The notes under the pieces are model-generated. The model made no database searches. It was given only the letters and a program-made list of their open reading frames with translations, and was not told the origin of the DNA. Positions 45,134 through 55,935 of a stretch of DNA of 64,000 bases are shown one piece after another (the first letter of the stretch is position 1; the number at the start of each line of letters is the position of its first letter). The translations under genes were made by a program, and so were the position numbers. Origin of the DNA: Patellaria atrata CBS 101060 (Eukaryota; Ascomycota; Dothideomycetes; Patellariales; Patellariaceae); contig MU006094.1 of the NCBI GenBank assembly GCA_010093705.1, positions 1,215,550-1,279,549 on the forward strand. The letters run 5' to 3'.

Positions 45134-45202
45134 GGGACCAGTTCTGGGACCTTGGCTGCGTACAAGATGACGATCCGGCTTGTAGTCCTGAAATTGGTCC
45201 CC
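45134..45202. promoter_or_regulatory. Composite CArG-like motif, sites 7a and 7b, and TATA
   Basis: GGGACCAGTTCTGGGACC (45134-45151, core CCAGTTCTGG) and TCCTGAAATTGGTCCCC (45186-45202). TATATAT follows at about 45217, with the ATG at 45237. Confidence 0.65.
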
Positions 45203-45236
45203 TCTGGTTCGATGCTATATATCTCTCTTATTAGAC

Positions 45237-45749
45237 ATGCTGTTCCTCCTAGGAAATAATTTCTGCCAGGTTATGCAAGATCTTCTCTACTTTGAATCTC
45301 AAATAGAGCGGAGGTTTCTCACTACAAACGCAGTCTACAGATACACATGCGATAACACAAACTACGGTTTCAGATCTGGAGTGCCACATCTTTTGTTGAT
45401 CGTAAGAGTAAGAGGTCTTGCTGACGACCAGATTGGTATTATACTCTAATCTGCCGGGAAGCCTATTGAGAATATTTTGCCTGAAGTCCCTAAGCCGCGA
45501 TATAGCGATAGAACATGGAGGAACTCGAGATGGCACATTATACGGCGAATGCTCTTATGCTTATATGCGTTTTATATATATGGAGACATGCAGCGTATCT
45601 GCCGGCTCACAACAAGACCTCTACATGTATATATCCTCGGAGGTATTATAGGAAGGGTGCTTGACTTGCAGAAGCGGTTCTTACTAGCGAACCCGGATAA
45701 GCTAGAAGATCGCGAACCAGATATGCTGGAAAAAGAGATCATGTTGTAG
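45237..45749 (+). CDS. Small unknown protein, 150 aa
   Basis: Exon 1 (45237-45401) and exon 2 (45462-45749) join in phase 0 over a 60-nt intron (GTAAGA donor, GCTGAC and CTAAT branch-like sites, GGGAAG acceptor). The product starts MLFLLGNNFCQVMQDLLYFE, has a middle PIENILPEVPKPRYSDRTWR, then two short hydrophobic helices (MLLCLYAFYIYGDM; VYILGGIIGRVLDLQKRFLL) and a charged end (EPDMLEKEIML). Intact. Not recognised. The start is only 35 bp from the last motif. Confidence 0.5.
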
Positions 45750-46391
45750 GTGTAACTTAGGCAGTTCCTTATCTTCAGCCGTTTCGACTTCGTCCATAGA
45801 CCCACAATTCAAGTTTGCCTTCCCTTCTGAGACTTCGATGTAACATCTATCTGTTAGACAGTGGAAGGAAGAAGTGATAGTTACTATCTAGCGATCTGAG
45901 AGCTTTCTTATATAGTCCAAGCGTGCAAGGGTGATGTCTGAGAGTGACACTATCACCAACAGTGATTGTATCACGAAGTATAAACATCACAGTCACATAG
46001 GTGAGGGTGTCCTATTCAACACTATCCCGGTGCAACGAGCCACCCGGTGCGGCGAGCCATATCCCTCGGTACATTATCCCAAAGGCAGTCGCAACAACGC
46101 AATTCTATCTATACTCCATCTATTCCTGCTGAATACTATAGCTTGGTATCTTTGAGTGATGTGGACACCTTCAGACTTAAATATCACATTTTTAATCATT
46201 GCTCATTTGCCCGGTCTACACATAGCATCATTCTGAAAAGATCTTCGAACATTCTCGTCACAGCTTCGCCAGCATGCTCTTGTAAGGTTCAGCGTCTCTG
46301 AATGGCGCTGTGTTCGAGATTCCATGTTGGTAAGTTCATGGTCGGAATTATAGAGAGCGATGGGAATTATAAATCGATGAGTGGTGTTGTT
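45750..46391. other. Intergenic, no firm gene
   Basis: A 48-codon minus-strand frame from 46339 to 46196 (MNLPTWNLEHSAIQRR, then TGA, then more) faces away from motif site 8, but is too short to call. Confidence 0.3.
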
Positions 46392-46412
46392 GGGGGGACC
46401 AGTTTTGGGACC
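46392..46412. promoter_or_regulatory. Composite CArG-like motif, site 8 (best copy)
   Basis: GGGGGGACCAGTTTTGGGAC plus C: two GGGACC half-sites in direct repeat 6 bp apart, core CCAGTTTTGG. A plus-strand frame with ATGs at 46423 and 46465 (MSVRELTAFLETQLDLRYAM) ends at 46665 and may be its gene. Confidence 0.6.
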
Positions 46413-46695
46413 TGTTGCCGAAATGCTTGTCTATGGAGGGAGGGTTTCAAAGTGCAACCTTATGTCAGTTCGAGAGCTCACAGCCTTCTTGGAGACACAA
46501 TTAGATTTAAGATACGCGATGAGAGGAATCTATTACGATCATCCACAACAGATCACTTGTCGCTTCAGACTTCTACCGTCTAACTCTACTTTAGCTAGCT
46601 TCTTTCTTATCCCAAGAATCATGCAGTGTTATTGCCTCATACTGCTCACAAAGATTGGATACTGAGGTCGTAGAGCTACATGTGGTCGCCCCAGG

Positions 46696-46896
46696 TTAGT
46701 TCTGAGCGAGGAACTCTGCGAAAGATTCGCTTTCTTTTCCAGCTGGCACGCAGATCTCAGCATCATAATCCATCTGCATCTCGTCGAGTCGTTTGCTTAA
46801 TGCCATATGTGCGATGAGGTTTCGCAAATGTGATTCTTTTTGTAGTTTCTGTTCTACAAGGTCTTGAAGATATAGCATCTGGAATAGATATACCAT
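46696..46896 (-). CDS. Short helical protein, 66 aa
   Basis: MVYLFQMLYLQDLVEQKLQK then ESHLRNLIAHMALSKRLDEM and a polar end (GKESESFAEFLAQN). Leucine heptads through residues 3-45 suggest a coiled coil. Single exon, read away from motif site 9, which lies 98 bp upstream of its ATG. Too short for certainty; it is called because of the promoter. Confidence 0.35.
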   Translation of the reverse strand: MVYLFQMLYLQDLVEQKLQKESHLRNLIAHMALSKRLDEMQMDYDAEICVPAGKESESFAEFLAQN

Positions 46897-46993
46897 TGCT
46901 TGAATGTTCAGTATGAAAAATTTTGGTTATCTCTCTGTGAGATTTGAAGTGCATCTCGTCTGACTTTAAAGCATTTGAGCCGGCGAGCTGCGA

Positions 46994-47013
46994 GAGGACC
47001 CATTTTCGGGACC
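46994..47013. promoter_or_regulatory. Composite CArG-like motif, site 9
   Basis: GAGGACCCATTTTCGGGACC, core CCATTTTCGG. Confidence 0.55.
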
Positions 47014-47218
47014 TTTCGCTCGCAACAGAACCGGGCCTTCAGAAGTCGTTGTGTGCAGCGATGCATCTCCGCGAAGTCCCTTACACGGTTAGGAGGATCA
47101 AACTCAAGACTTCGAAGATTGACTTACGAACTCGTCATGTCATTGTGCCGGTTCTGCGGTCACCCAAAAACTGCCTCTATCGAGTGCAGAGGGATCAAAT
47201 TTTCATTTATCTCATTGA

Positions 47219-48261
47219 TCACAACTGGCCATGCCACCTTCTCCTTTCAGCCGACCACCCTGTAGGTTCTTTCAACAGGAACAACATTGTAGATATCAGC
47301 TTCGTAAGAGCTGCAGTGTAGAGAGCAATCGCTAAATCGACAGTCTGAGTAATGCATGCACCAGTAAAGCTGCCTACAGCCAGACTGAGCAACGAAGCTA
47401 GTCGGTAATCCCGAGCGCTGTTGAAACCTTTATTCAACTGTCCATTTGCCAGAAGGTTGATATAGGTTGATGTTGATACCGATGTCAATTCGGATCTGGA
47501 GAAGTCTCGAACTGTGACGAGTTGAGACGCGTGTAACAGGCTAGAGCCTAGTGGTATGAGCGCGCCCTGCATCCGAAGATCAGCCAGTAATATTTTCCTC
47601 AAACCTGCCTTCAGACTCTTCTCTTCTTCTTTATCTTGATTGTAGATAGCATCTGGACTAGATAGTTGGAACACAATTACTAGAGGCCGCTCACAACGCG
47701 GAGGAAAATGATAGGAAGGATAAGATGACATAGACAGCTGGGCTACCTGGGTCAATCTTAAATGACTGGTAGATGACGCCGGCGGCCCAAATGAGGGTTG
47801 CTTGTGTCAAAGTAGAAGCTACGAGCCATATTCGACGTCTAATACTACGCAGCACTCTCTCAATTTGAGCTGTAGTATATGCGCCGGTAATGAAAAGACA
47901 AAAGCAAACACTGCTGTTACCGTAGTGAAAAGCTTTAGGTGCAAGTCCTGTTGCTCCAATAGAAAGGTATTGCATGTTGCTGATTTGGTTCGAAGTGGAG
48001 CAAGAGAAGGTAAGTAACTGATCATCGGATTAAAAGTGAGCGTCTGTTAAGGGTACCCAAACTCACCACCGAAGCATCTTGTATACCAGTAGCAAGAGTG
48101 AATGTTAAGAGCCCAAGCTCAAGGAATATATTCTCTTGAATATGGTCATTGAGATGTGCCCAAAACGTACTTCTTCCATAAGAGACCGAAGACCTAAGTT
48201 CTCCTTCTTTAAGATTAGTTTCTCGTGATGTGTCGGCGGAAGATGAGTTAAGGATGTTCAT
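47219..48261 (-). CDS. DUF1275 (YoaK family) membrane protein gene carrying a solo LTR
   Basis: Exon 1 (48067-48261) ends LELGLLTFTLATGIQDASV; exon 2 starts at 48017 in phase 0 after a 49-nt GTGAGT..TCAG intron and reads LLTFSCSTSNQISNMQYLSI, matching the DUF1275 hallmark (C-F-A-S-N-Q-T-G-N). Further membrane segments include LTQATLIWAAGVIYQSF, YVILSFLSFSSA and, beyond the LTR (47532-47695), SQLVTVRDFSRSELTSVSTS, TYINLLANG and LLSLAVGSFTGACI. The two coding sides are in register around the insertion; the host frame less the LTR and one target copy is 275 codons, a normal length. The LTR supplies its own GTGAGC and CTCTAG, so splicing of 47541-47694 would keep the frame; otherwise the protein is truncated. 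Family role: small-molecule membrane transport suspected. Confidence 0.75.
47532..47695 (-). mobile_element. Solo LTR, family A, copy 2 (164 bp)
   Basis: Same family as 9886-10048, TGTGAGCGGCC..CCTGTTACA, here on the minus strand. Perfect 5-bp target duplication ACGCG (47527-47531 and 47696-47700). It lies within the second coding exon of the DUF1275 gene. Confidence 0.8.
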
Positions 48262-48363
48262 CTAAGCCTGTGGGCCATTCTACATGGACCTTGACAGGAG
48301 TTAAAGATGGCGGGACGCGATCCGTCAAAGTAAGTTAGTGTTCAAGTTCTTCTCAAGTGGAAA

Positions 48364-48383
48364 TTGGGACCCGTCTTGGCCTC
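48364..48383. promoter_or_regulatory. Composite CArG-like motif, site 10
   Basis: TTGGGACCCGTCTTGGCCTC, core CCCGTCTTGG, 103 bp upstream of the DUF1275 start. Weaker second half-site; last copy seen on this side. Confidence 0.45.
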
Positions 48384-48660
48384 AGTGGCTCGTTGAGTAT
48401 CAGCCTTGGGCAGTATGGCACCGTAGCATGTTGATAGCAAAGAAGCATTGTATCTACACTGTTATACTCGTAGGCACAATCCGAACCAGATAGCCATGCA
48501 GTGGCCGAAAAATATCAAAACAACGACGGGTGCAGAACGCGAAGAGCCGGTGTTACGCTATAACAAGAACAGAATCGTACTCTAGGCATCATCACCAATC
48601 TCATTCCCGTCACTCTCTGAATCGATCTCTGCAGTACTCAAGTTAGAATATGGAGTCGTT

Positions 48661-51064
48661 TCAATGGTGCGCGTCGCTTCCACACATACCAATCGGCTCC
48701 GCTACAGTTCCTTGAAGAATTCTGATAGGAGTAGATGCTATGACGTGAAGATACTTTGAAGTATCTCCAAACTCGTCAACTCCGTACCTAAGGCGCTTGG
48801 TGGTGCGTGAGTTGCGCAGGCCCACATCCTCTTTGCCGTTCAAGCGGCCAATGGCGTGAATTACGAACTGGATTCCTCGCAATTCGATGAGAATGTAGAC
48901 GCAGCCGTTGATGACTGGCTTGTCATCAGCATCCAAGCTCGAAACTCCAAAATTTCCAAGTGAGTTGTCAAAGGGAAGAGGAATTCTGTGAATTGGAAGT
49001 TGAACCTAGCCGTCAGCGGTGACTTCTTTGTGATTGAGACCCTTTGTAGGCTCTATGCCAGAAAGATCTTTGTCTGACTTCAGAATCGTGAGGTCCATTT
49101 CCCATTTTCCGTCAGGTGGCTGGGGGATGTAGTACGGTATAGACGATATAACGTCCGGAACCCGCGTGCCCTTTTCCGCGATGACTAACACGTGTTGAGG
49201 TTTGTCTGTTTCACCCACAGCAGCGTCAGGTAGGTCCTGAGGCAAGCCGTAATTGGATTGAAAATCCTGGATAGTACTTCGTATCTGTGGCTGTTGCTTG
49301 AGGCCATCCAGCACGTCCTCACCACTTGCCGCGATAGAATACATGCGTAGCACAAGCTTGAACACTTACCAGGGATTTTTTGGATTATGAAATACCGAAT
49401 ATGGTCCGGCTTTACCGTTGAATCTTGTTTGAAATGGCACGGATGACGCTCCTCCACCAGACGTAGCAATCCACTACAGAAATCAGCAAATGCGAACTCA
49501 ATGCTCATAATGACAGACCTTGAGGGCTGTTCCTGTACGCTTAGTCCATTCGTTAAACCAGCGGATGCTCCAGTTGATCACTCTATCGAAATGGTCGATC
49601 ACCTGCTCTTCAATATCGTCCGCTAAATTGGCTGGCAATGCATAGTTGTTGATCTCAAGCTTCCTTTGCTGGCCCGAGCCAAGTATTGGCTTGTATTTTG
49701 TCAGAAAAGTCGTCTGCATCCAAATCTCTAAGGTTGTTGTAGCTTGGTCCCCGAAAGTCTTCTTCAGCCACTCCGAGGTACCAAGGATGTCTTGAACAAT
49801 TCTGTTGAGATGGCCAAAGCCAACTAATTCTGTAGCGCTGGCGGCAGGCTGGTATCTTTCCGAGTATGCTGTGGTAATATTCTGTCTTGATTAGCAGAGG
49901 GTATAGCTCTCGAAATGTGCAACGTACTCCGGTTGCATCTCTAATATCCAAGACCCCTCCATACTCGGTGTCATTGAGATACACCCCAAGCGCTTTTCTT
50001 TGCTCCACAGACAACGACTTCAAACGGCCATTGATGGCCGCAGTAGGCTCGCTAATGATGTGGACATCAACCTTCCCTTCCCAGCCTGACACATTTTCAA
50101 TGATTGTTTGGTACTGGTAAGAAATGTTCTCTGGCCATTCTGCTGGAAGTCCGGTGTAAACGCGAAAGTACTGTATGTCTGGATTGGCCGTTTTCGACGC
50201 GTCAAAGATCGTACGGAAGAGCCATTCAATGAAGCTCCGATAGATAGCTTTATGCCCAATCTTCTTCTCCTTTTCCCGTTGTATTTTGGCGTGTTGGCTT
50301 GCCGGATTCATGGCGAGTTTCATATTGTCAAAAACAACCACTTCGCCTTCCTTTTCACACACAACGTCCGTATCTGGCCCAAACTCCAAGTCCCATTTTC
50401 CGTCTTCTCTTTTCCTAGCCGCAGCACGAGTCCGTATCTAGCTACTACGCGCCGCGGCCGCTACATTCCAGAAATCGATATCTTCGAGTTCGCCGAGGCC
50501 AAGCACCCGAGATGCTGTAGTGGTGTAGTTTCCAATGTCGGCCAGCACAATCCCAAGGTTCTGACTCTGTCCCTTAGCTGCGAACCTTGCTCTCGGGCGT
50601 GGGACGGCGAAGACTGTTGCGGGATTGGAGCCAATTTGCAATGAATCATGCGCAGCATCAATGCGTTCCGACTTTCTCACACTCTTCGCGCCTCCTGCTG
50701 CATCCTGGGAAGAGCTTAAGCTGTTGATGGCGAGGAATCCATGACCGCTAGCCTCATTCGCCTCGTTCGATGCCATGAGGTTACTCTCCTGTTTGTCGCT
50801 GGTCTTCTTGGCCTCGGAAGTGGCTTGCGTTTGCTGCTTCGCCAGCACCTCCACCTCTTCTCCAATTCGTAATTTGCGTGGTCTGCCTTTGGCATCCTTT
50901 AGCTTGTCCACAACGCCTTTACCGGCTTCCAGGCGAGTCGATCTGCCTCTCGGTCGCGTTGGCTTGGCCACACCTTGCGGCGCACGGCTCGAGTTGGCCT
51001 TCTTCGCAGCGTTTGGAGCCTTTCGGCCGGTCACACGCTTCCCTTCGACTCTTGTCTTGGCCAT
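48661..51064 (-). pseudogene. Hsp70-like ATPase gene with basic N-terminal extension and two in-frame TAG
   Basis: Exons 49928-51064, 49519-49881, 49370-49473 and 48661-49324 join in phases 0, 0 and 2, giving 756 codons. Residues 1-185 are Lys/Arg/Ala-rich and disordered (MAKTRVEGKRVTGRKAPNAA). Then LGIVLADIGNYTTTASRVL stands at the phosphate-1 loop of the actin/Hsp70 fold, YRSFIEWLFRTIFDASK, RVYTGLPAEWPENISYQYQT, VHIISEPTAAINGRL (the connect-type motif SEPTAA), GVLDIRDATG (phosphate 2, where DIGGGT is usual) and TELVGFGHLNRIVQD. TAG codons at 50438-50440 and 49006-49008 are the only interruptions; text resumes in frame after each. This is the fungal Hsp70-like class, not a housekeeping chaperone: the substrate-binding domain is absent. 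Dead or readthrough-dependent. Confidence 0.7.
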
Positions 51065-51675
51065 CGTGACTGTAGCAGGTACGAAGAGAAGGGCTCAACT
51101 CAAAACGGCGGCGTTGGAAGATGGGATTTAGTTGCTTCGTCCAGGAAATTGGACACTTGTAATACGGGGTTTTGGAGCCACTTCTGTGCTGACGACAGAG
51201 AAAGCGATTGAAGCGGCAGAGGCGGACCACAGTGAGGTATAAGTATTGCGCCAGGCTGTGAAGTATGGAGGACGAGTTCCTGGAGATGATGAAGCCGAGA
51301 TTGTATCCAAGCCGCTGAAGTTGTTTCGAAAGCTGAGCAATACTCCTGCCCACAGCCTTCTGGACCATGCTTGATGGTACACGATCATCCAATTAATCGT
51401 GACACGTCGGCAAACAATGAGTAACAGTGTTTGAAGACTACTCATTCCTGTGCGAAGCTGCTGGCAAAGCCACTCGGCACAGCAGGAGGCGGTTTGACGC
51501 ATGAAATCCCACTCAGGGCTCTCCATCTCCGCCTGCGGTCGCTGCGTAATGTGGAGGCTTATCGGTCGGCTGCGAGGCTACAGTATTGTCAGTACTTATT
51601 CAGCCCGAGTGTTCTGGAATAAAAGGTGGTCGTCTGAGATCCGCTCGAAGCACCAGCAAAATCTACGTCCCCTCC

Positions 51676-52257
51676 ATGAACCGGCCGATCACTGACGCTG
51701 TTTCCGCATTTCGAATGCTTGCCGAACTATCCTCACCGGGAAGCATCCGAGAGGGAGAGGTTCGTACTCTTAACCGGGTTGTACTATCCACCACTGACAT
51801 GCGTAAGCTTGACTCACGTACTGCGAACCATGACGCCGCGATCGACATTGAGGGCGCTGAGAGTTTGATGTCGCTTCACCTGCAGCAGCGACAGGCCGCG
51901 ACATCCGTTCATGATACTGAAGCTGTTGATGATACTGAAGATCTGGAGAACGTGCAAGCGCAAAGATCGCTCAATCGAGGTAGTTGCAAGGTCCAATCTT
52001 TATCGAATTTACTGATCCGCAGTTAAGGCAAAAAGAGGAAACGGAATGATAGCAGCAGGAGCGGAGCCAAGAATGCTTTGCTGAGGCTGGAACGAGGAGC
52101 GGTACATGTCGAGGGAGTAATTCGCCAAACCATACGAAAGGCATCCCTGATGCTGAGCGAGGATATCAATGATTTTGCGCTCGCTGAAATCAACATCTAT
52201 ATGGGGACACTGTCCAGACTTGTCAGGGCACTTGTAGCGTTGCAGAACACGGAATGA
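51676..52257 (+). CDS. Small protein with nuclear-localisation-like stretch, 177 aa
   Basis: Exons 51676-51979 and 52028-52257 join in phase 1 over a 48-nt intron (GTAGTT, TACTGAT branch, GTTAAG). The join creates GKKRKRNDSSRSGAKNALLR, a good nuclear-localisation candidate. Before it, MNRPITDAVSAFRMLAELSS and an acidic QRQAATSVHDTEAVDDTEDL; after it, an amphipathic helical end (VIRQTIRKASLMLSEDINDF; YMGTLSRLVRALVALQNTE). Convergent with the DUF7924 gene. Not recognised. An upstream exon is possible because the frame is open before the ATG. Confidence 0.5.
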
Positions 52258-52313
52258 ATTGAGTTATCTGAATACCTAGACGAACCATGACGTACAATCG
52301 TTGCCGACATGCA

Positions 52314-54215
52314 TTACTCTCCTTCAGCAAGCCTTTTCCTGGCCCTCTTCGATACGCCTCGGCCGGTAAGAGATGTATTGGGGGTGGTGTCTCTTGCGTC
52401 GTCCGTGCTGTGCCCTTGTGGTTGAGAATCGGGCTGACTCGATGCTGAAAGATGATGACGCTCGAGGTCTTGTGAAAGGCCAAAACTTTGGGAAAGTTGG
52501 GGAACGCTGAAATCCAGATCAGCCGGTATTTTATCGATAGCTGAACATAGCCGTTTGAAATGGCTCGGCATCCATATGTCGTAGACGTTCTTGGTGAACT
52601 TGTATGCCGTCCATTTCTCCTTGCCATCCAGGGCTGTGAAGCTGAACTCGTGTATTGGATGACGGTAGTACTTGGTGTCTTTCCCATCAATGACTGGGTA
52701 GTGTCCATAGATTCTCACTGATCTGTGATCATGCGAGATTGAGAAGGCGAGAATCTCCCGATGAAGCTCCATCTCACGGCCAACGAGTCGAAAGAGTTCG
52801 ACGGTAGCTCTTACAGCAAGTGTCATGCTGTGGGCATTCTGTCGATCCGCGATATCGAGCGCTGCAGCACCGCACTTTACCTCACAAGTAAGGAACGGGA
52901 AGTACATGTAGTACGTGGCCATGAAGTACGACTGATCACCGGAGATGAAGTTGCCAATGAATGGGGCAAGCTTGTCGAGCTGCTCTTTGCTGAATGCTTC
53001 CCGTTTGAATCCCACCGAGAAGTCCGGCTGTGGACGCGTCCCTGTCAAGGGAAATGAGTTATTCCAGCCTTCGTTGACACTCTCAGCTAAAATCTTGAGG
53101 GATTTAGCACCGCGTACAGCCAATACTTCCGCCGAAGGAACGATGAGCTGTGAAACATCGCGGATTATTCTTGCTTCATTCTTGTTCCGTATCATTTCGC
53201 AAGTGTCTTCGAACAGTTCATCGCAGAATAGTGAATCGTTGGGGATAGTTTGTCTTGCATCAAGCAAGTGGAGATAGCTTTTCTTGCTAGTCTGCGTGAT
53301 TCCTAAGGCAGGTTTGCCCATAAAACTCCCCTTTGTGGCGAGTAAAGTTTCGTAACGTGCATCTTGATAAGGTGCACTTTTGACCTCTCTTGGCTTTTGG
53401 TCGCTTGGTGTTGTAGAACTCGGCGCTATCGAAGTCGGCGCAGTCGCAGCTGGATCAACAGAGATCAATCCAGACTGCCTTCGGCGAAGGGAGGCGGAAG
53501 ACTTCTGCTTGCTAAGTAGATGGCTCATATTCTTATCGCTCTGTTCGGTGTATCCCTGGGGCCACTTGTGGTGCTTTGTCCAATAGAAAACCGGATCTTG
53601 TCCGTCCTCATCAACTTTGCTTGCTTCCTCTTCCTGACCAACTGAATTGCCAACGACAGATTGATGTCGTCGTGTCCGCTTTCGAGGAGCCTGAGCTGAG
53701 CCCAGCTGAATGGGATCTAAGGTGTCTATCCGTCGCTTCTTCCCTTCGGGTTGCAGGATAGGTTTCCGAGGTCGCTTGGCTCGTCTGACGTCGGTGGTTT
53801 GCTCGGCTTCGGTTTCTCGAGAACGCTTCCGCGTCGCCGCTTTCTGGATAGAGGATACGGTTGCTTGATTGCGATTGCCAGCTCGGAAGCGTAAGCTTCT
53901 TCGTGGCGAATTGCTCCTAACAGCTTGATCCTATGTATTGTTAGATCGCTTTGTAACAACCAATGCCATCACACACTTGCCTCCTGTTGCTTGTTGCCCG
54001 TCTGAGATGTAGACTCTTCTGGAGTCGCCGACGTCTTCACAATGTTGATGTTTCGACGGCGTGTAGGGCGTTTGCGATTCTCGAGATGCACTTCAAGGTG
54101 TTAGAACATGCTCCGTGTACCCAGACACCGATGCGCATATATGCATACCTTTCTCCTCTGAGGGTGGCATGGGCAGTCTCTCCTGGACGGTTAGAGGCTT
54201 CGAACGGACAGCCAT
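52314..54215 (-). CDS. DUF7924 domain protein, 597 aa
   Basis: Exons 54149-54215, 53981-54090 and 52314-53930. The first intron is GTATGC..GAAG with a TCTAAC branch; the second uses a GC donor (GCAAGT..CATAG); phases 1 and 0. N-terminal 200 residues are basic and disordered (RKRPTRRRNINIVKT; RKPILQPEGKKRRIDTLDPI), then HHKWPQGYTEQSDKNMSHLL and a Ser-rich link. The DUF7924 core follows: SLFCDELFEDTCEMIRNKNE, IVPSAEVLAVRGAKSLKILA, RPQPDFSVGF, YFPFLTCEVKCGAAALDIAD and RQNAHSMTLAVRATVELFRL. PDFSVGF with E-V-K recalls a PD-(D/E)xK nuclease core, an inference. C-terminus ends GVSKRARKRLAEGE. Intact. Family function unknown; widespread in Pezizomycotina accessory regions. Confidence 0.85.
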
Positions 54216-55935
54216 TTCGTCTGGGTTGAGATATCGAGCGCTTATGTCTTGCCGCGGGATTTTGTCGCGGAGTTATCTAGCGCAAAAGTGAGATGTATGA
54301 CAGAACCCAACGACAACGCCAAGCCACTTGGATACCGCAACGCACGGGCCCTTACCCCTGCCACTTAGTTGCGGCACCTATCACCACATTTGCGCATGTG
54401 ACTTTTACTTCGTAACTAAGTGATAGTAACACGTTCACTACGCCAATGGAGAACCGCTGAAGCACAATCATTCTGATGATATCTGAACTTACGCCATCGA
54501 CTGGACAGGCTCCGTTCCTGAATGATCTATCTAAATGGGTCGACTTGCTTCTGGATCTCCACCACCATCTACGCAGAAATGCCTGCGGGAATGGCTAGAG
54601 AAGAGCAAGGAGAACGAAGCAGGCTTCAAGAAAGCACCTGGGATTACTACAGCTCAATCAGCACATTAGGCTGCCGTATGCCGTCCATGTCCCTTCTTTG
54701 GAATATCACACGCACTTTTGGAGGAGAACCAGTTCTACTAGTGGGGCATTGTACACCTGCTTCAGCATAGCATGCTCGCATGAATATACAGCTACCTAGT
54801 CATGGTCTCCAGGCAGTAACTGTGCCACGCGGATGCAGTCTTCAGTCTCATCAAGCGCCTGGATATGCTGGCACGGATGAGCAACCTGTTATAGATGAGC
54901 CATCATCATAGGGGTACCAGGAGTCTTGTATCCATTCAGCTTGCGCAGAAGACGCAGTTGTTCTACTATCAGGTCACGCTCTAAAGGTCTGCTAGCACTA
55001 GCTGCCTATACTATGCTTGTTAAGTATCATGCCCTGCTCACGTTGTATTTTAGGCAGCAGAAAGGGGCTTGACAGAACCACGTCCTAACGTTTTTTCTTC
55101 TAGTAAGCATGATTTGACCCTGTTCACACAGTACAATGCGACCCGCTAGTTTCTTACATAGCCCCGCTCAACTATGGCTAATATACCTTTAATGGAGGAT
55201 TTATTCTCCAATTAGATATCTGCAGCTCACCCCTGGATGTCACCAAGAGCTTGTGACTTCTTGAACGTGGCTTTGACGACGACAGACGTCCTGCAATATA
55301 TGGTTCCGACTCGCTCGGAAGGCGTATCGTCAAACAACTCGTTAGTCTTCCATCTCCCGTAGCTGTTCTAGAAGCTGAATTCTTGTATTCTGTTAGCTCA
55401 ATTGCTCCGAACATTGTCGAAATTTCGACAATCATGAATGGTATACTGCAGGATAGCTCCGATCCATTTACGCTCGTCCTCGAGTGGACCGAAGACCCGG
55501 ATAATCGAATCGCTTCATTCGACCCTTGCTCAACGTTCGCTCTAGGCAGCAATTTCTGCACCTGGCCAGATGATATGTACGCTCGAGAAAGAGACGACTC
55601 GTCGAGGTAGGATTCTGGTAGTGACGAGGCATAGGAACGGGTTAGGAAGGCGAGATCTATCCGCACGCGAAAGAGTCAACGTTTGTGATAAGATGTGGCT
55701 GTGGATAGATTCATAGTTTCGATGCTGAATGAGGTTCGCGCACGGAACGCATTCCTGTCAATCTGACGGAGGGCGATACTACGAAGTACTGTGGAGACGA
55801 TCGGATTTAGTAGACGTGAAAGCGATTTGAGCGGCCTAATGCGTCAAGATGGCTCGAAGGAAGTCGCCAACTCTATATGCAAGTAAACGATGAACAGGAG
55901 TCATCCATACCCAAATCAGGGCAATCTGTCCATTA
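54216..55935. other. Intergenic, gene-poor
   Basis: About 1.7 kb. A 162-codon minus-strand frame at 55178-55666 (MRIDLAFLTRSYASSLPESY) and a 75-codon plus-strand frame inside it show no recognisable motif; neither is called. Confidence 0.4.

Noticed and set aside
55178-55666. 162-codon minus-strand frame
   Set aside because: Composition is plausible but no homology, promoter or splice clue; opposite strand is also partly open.
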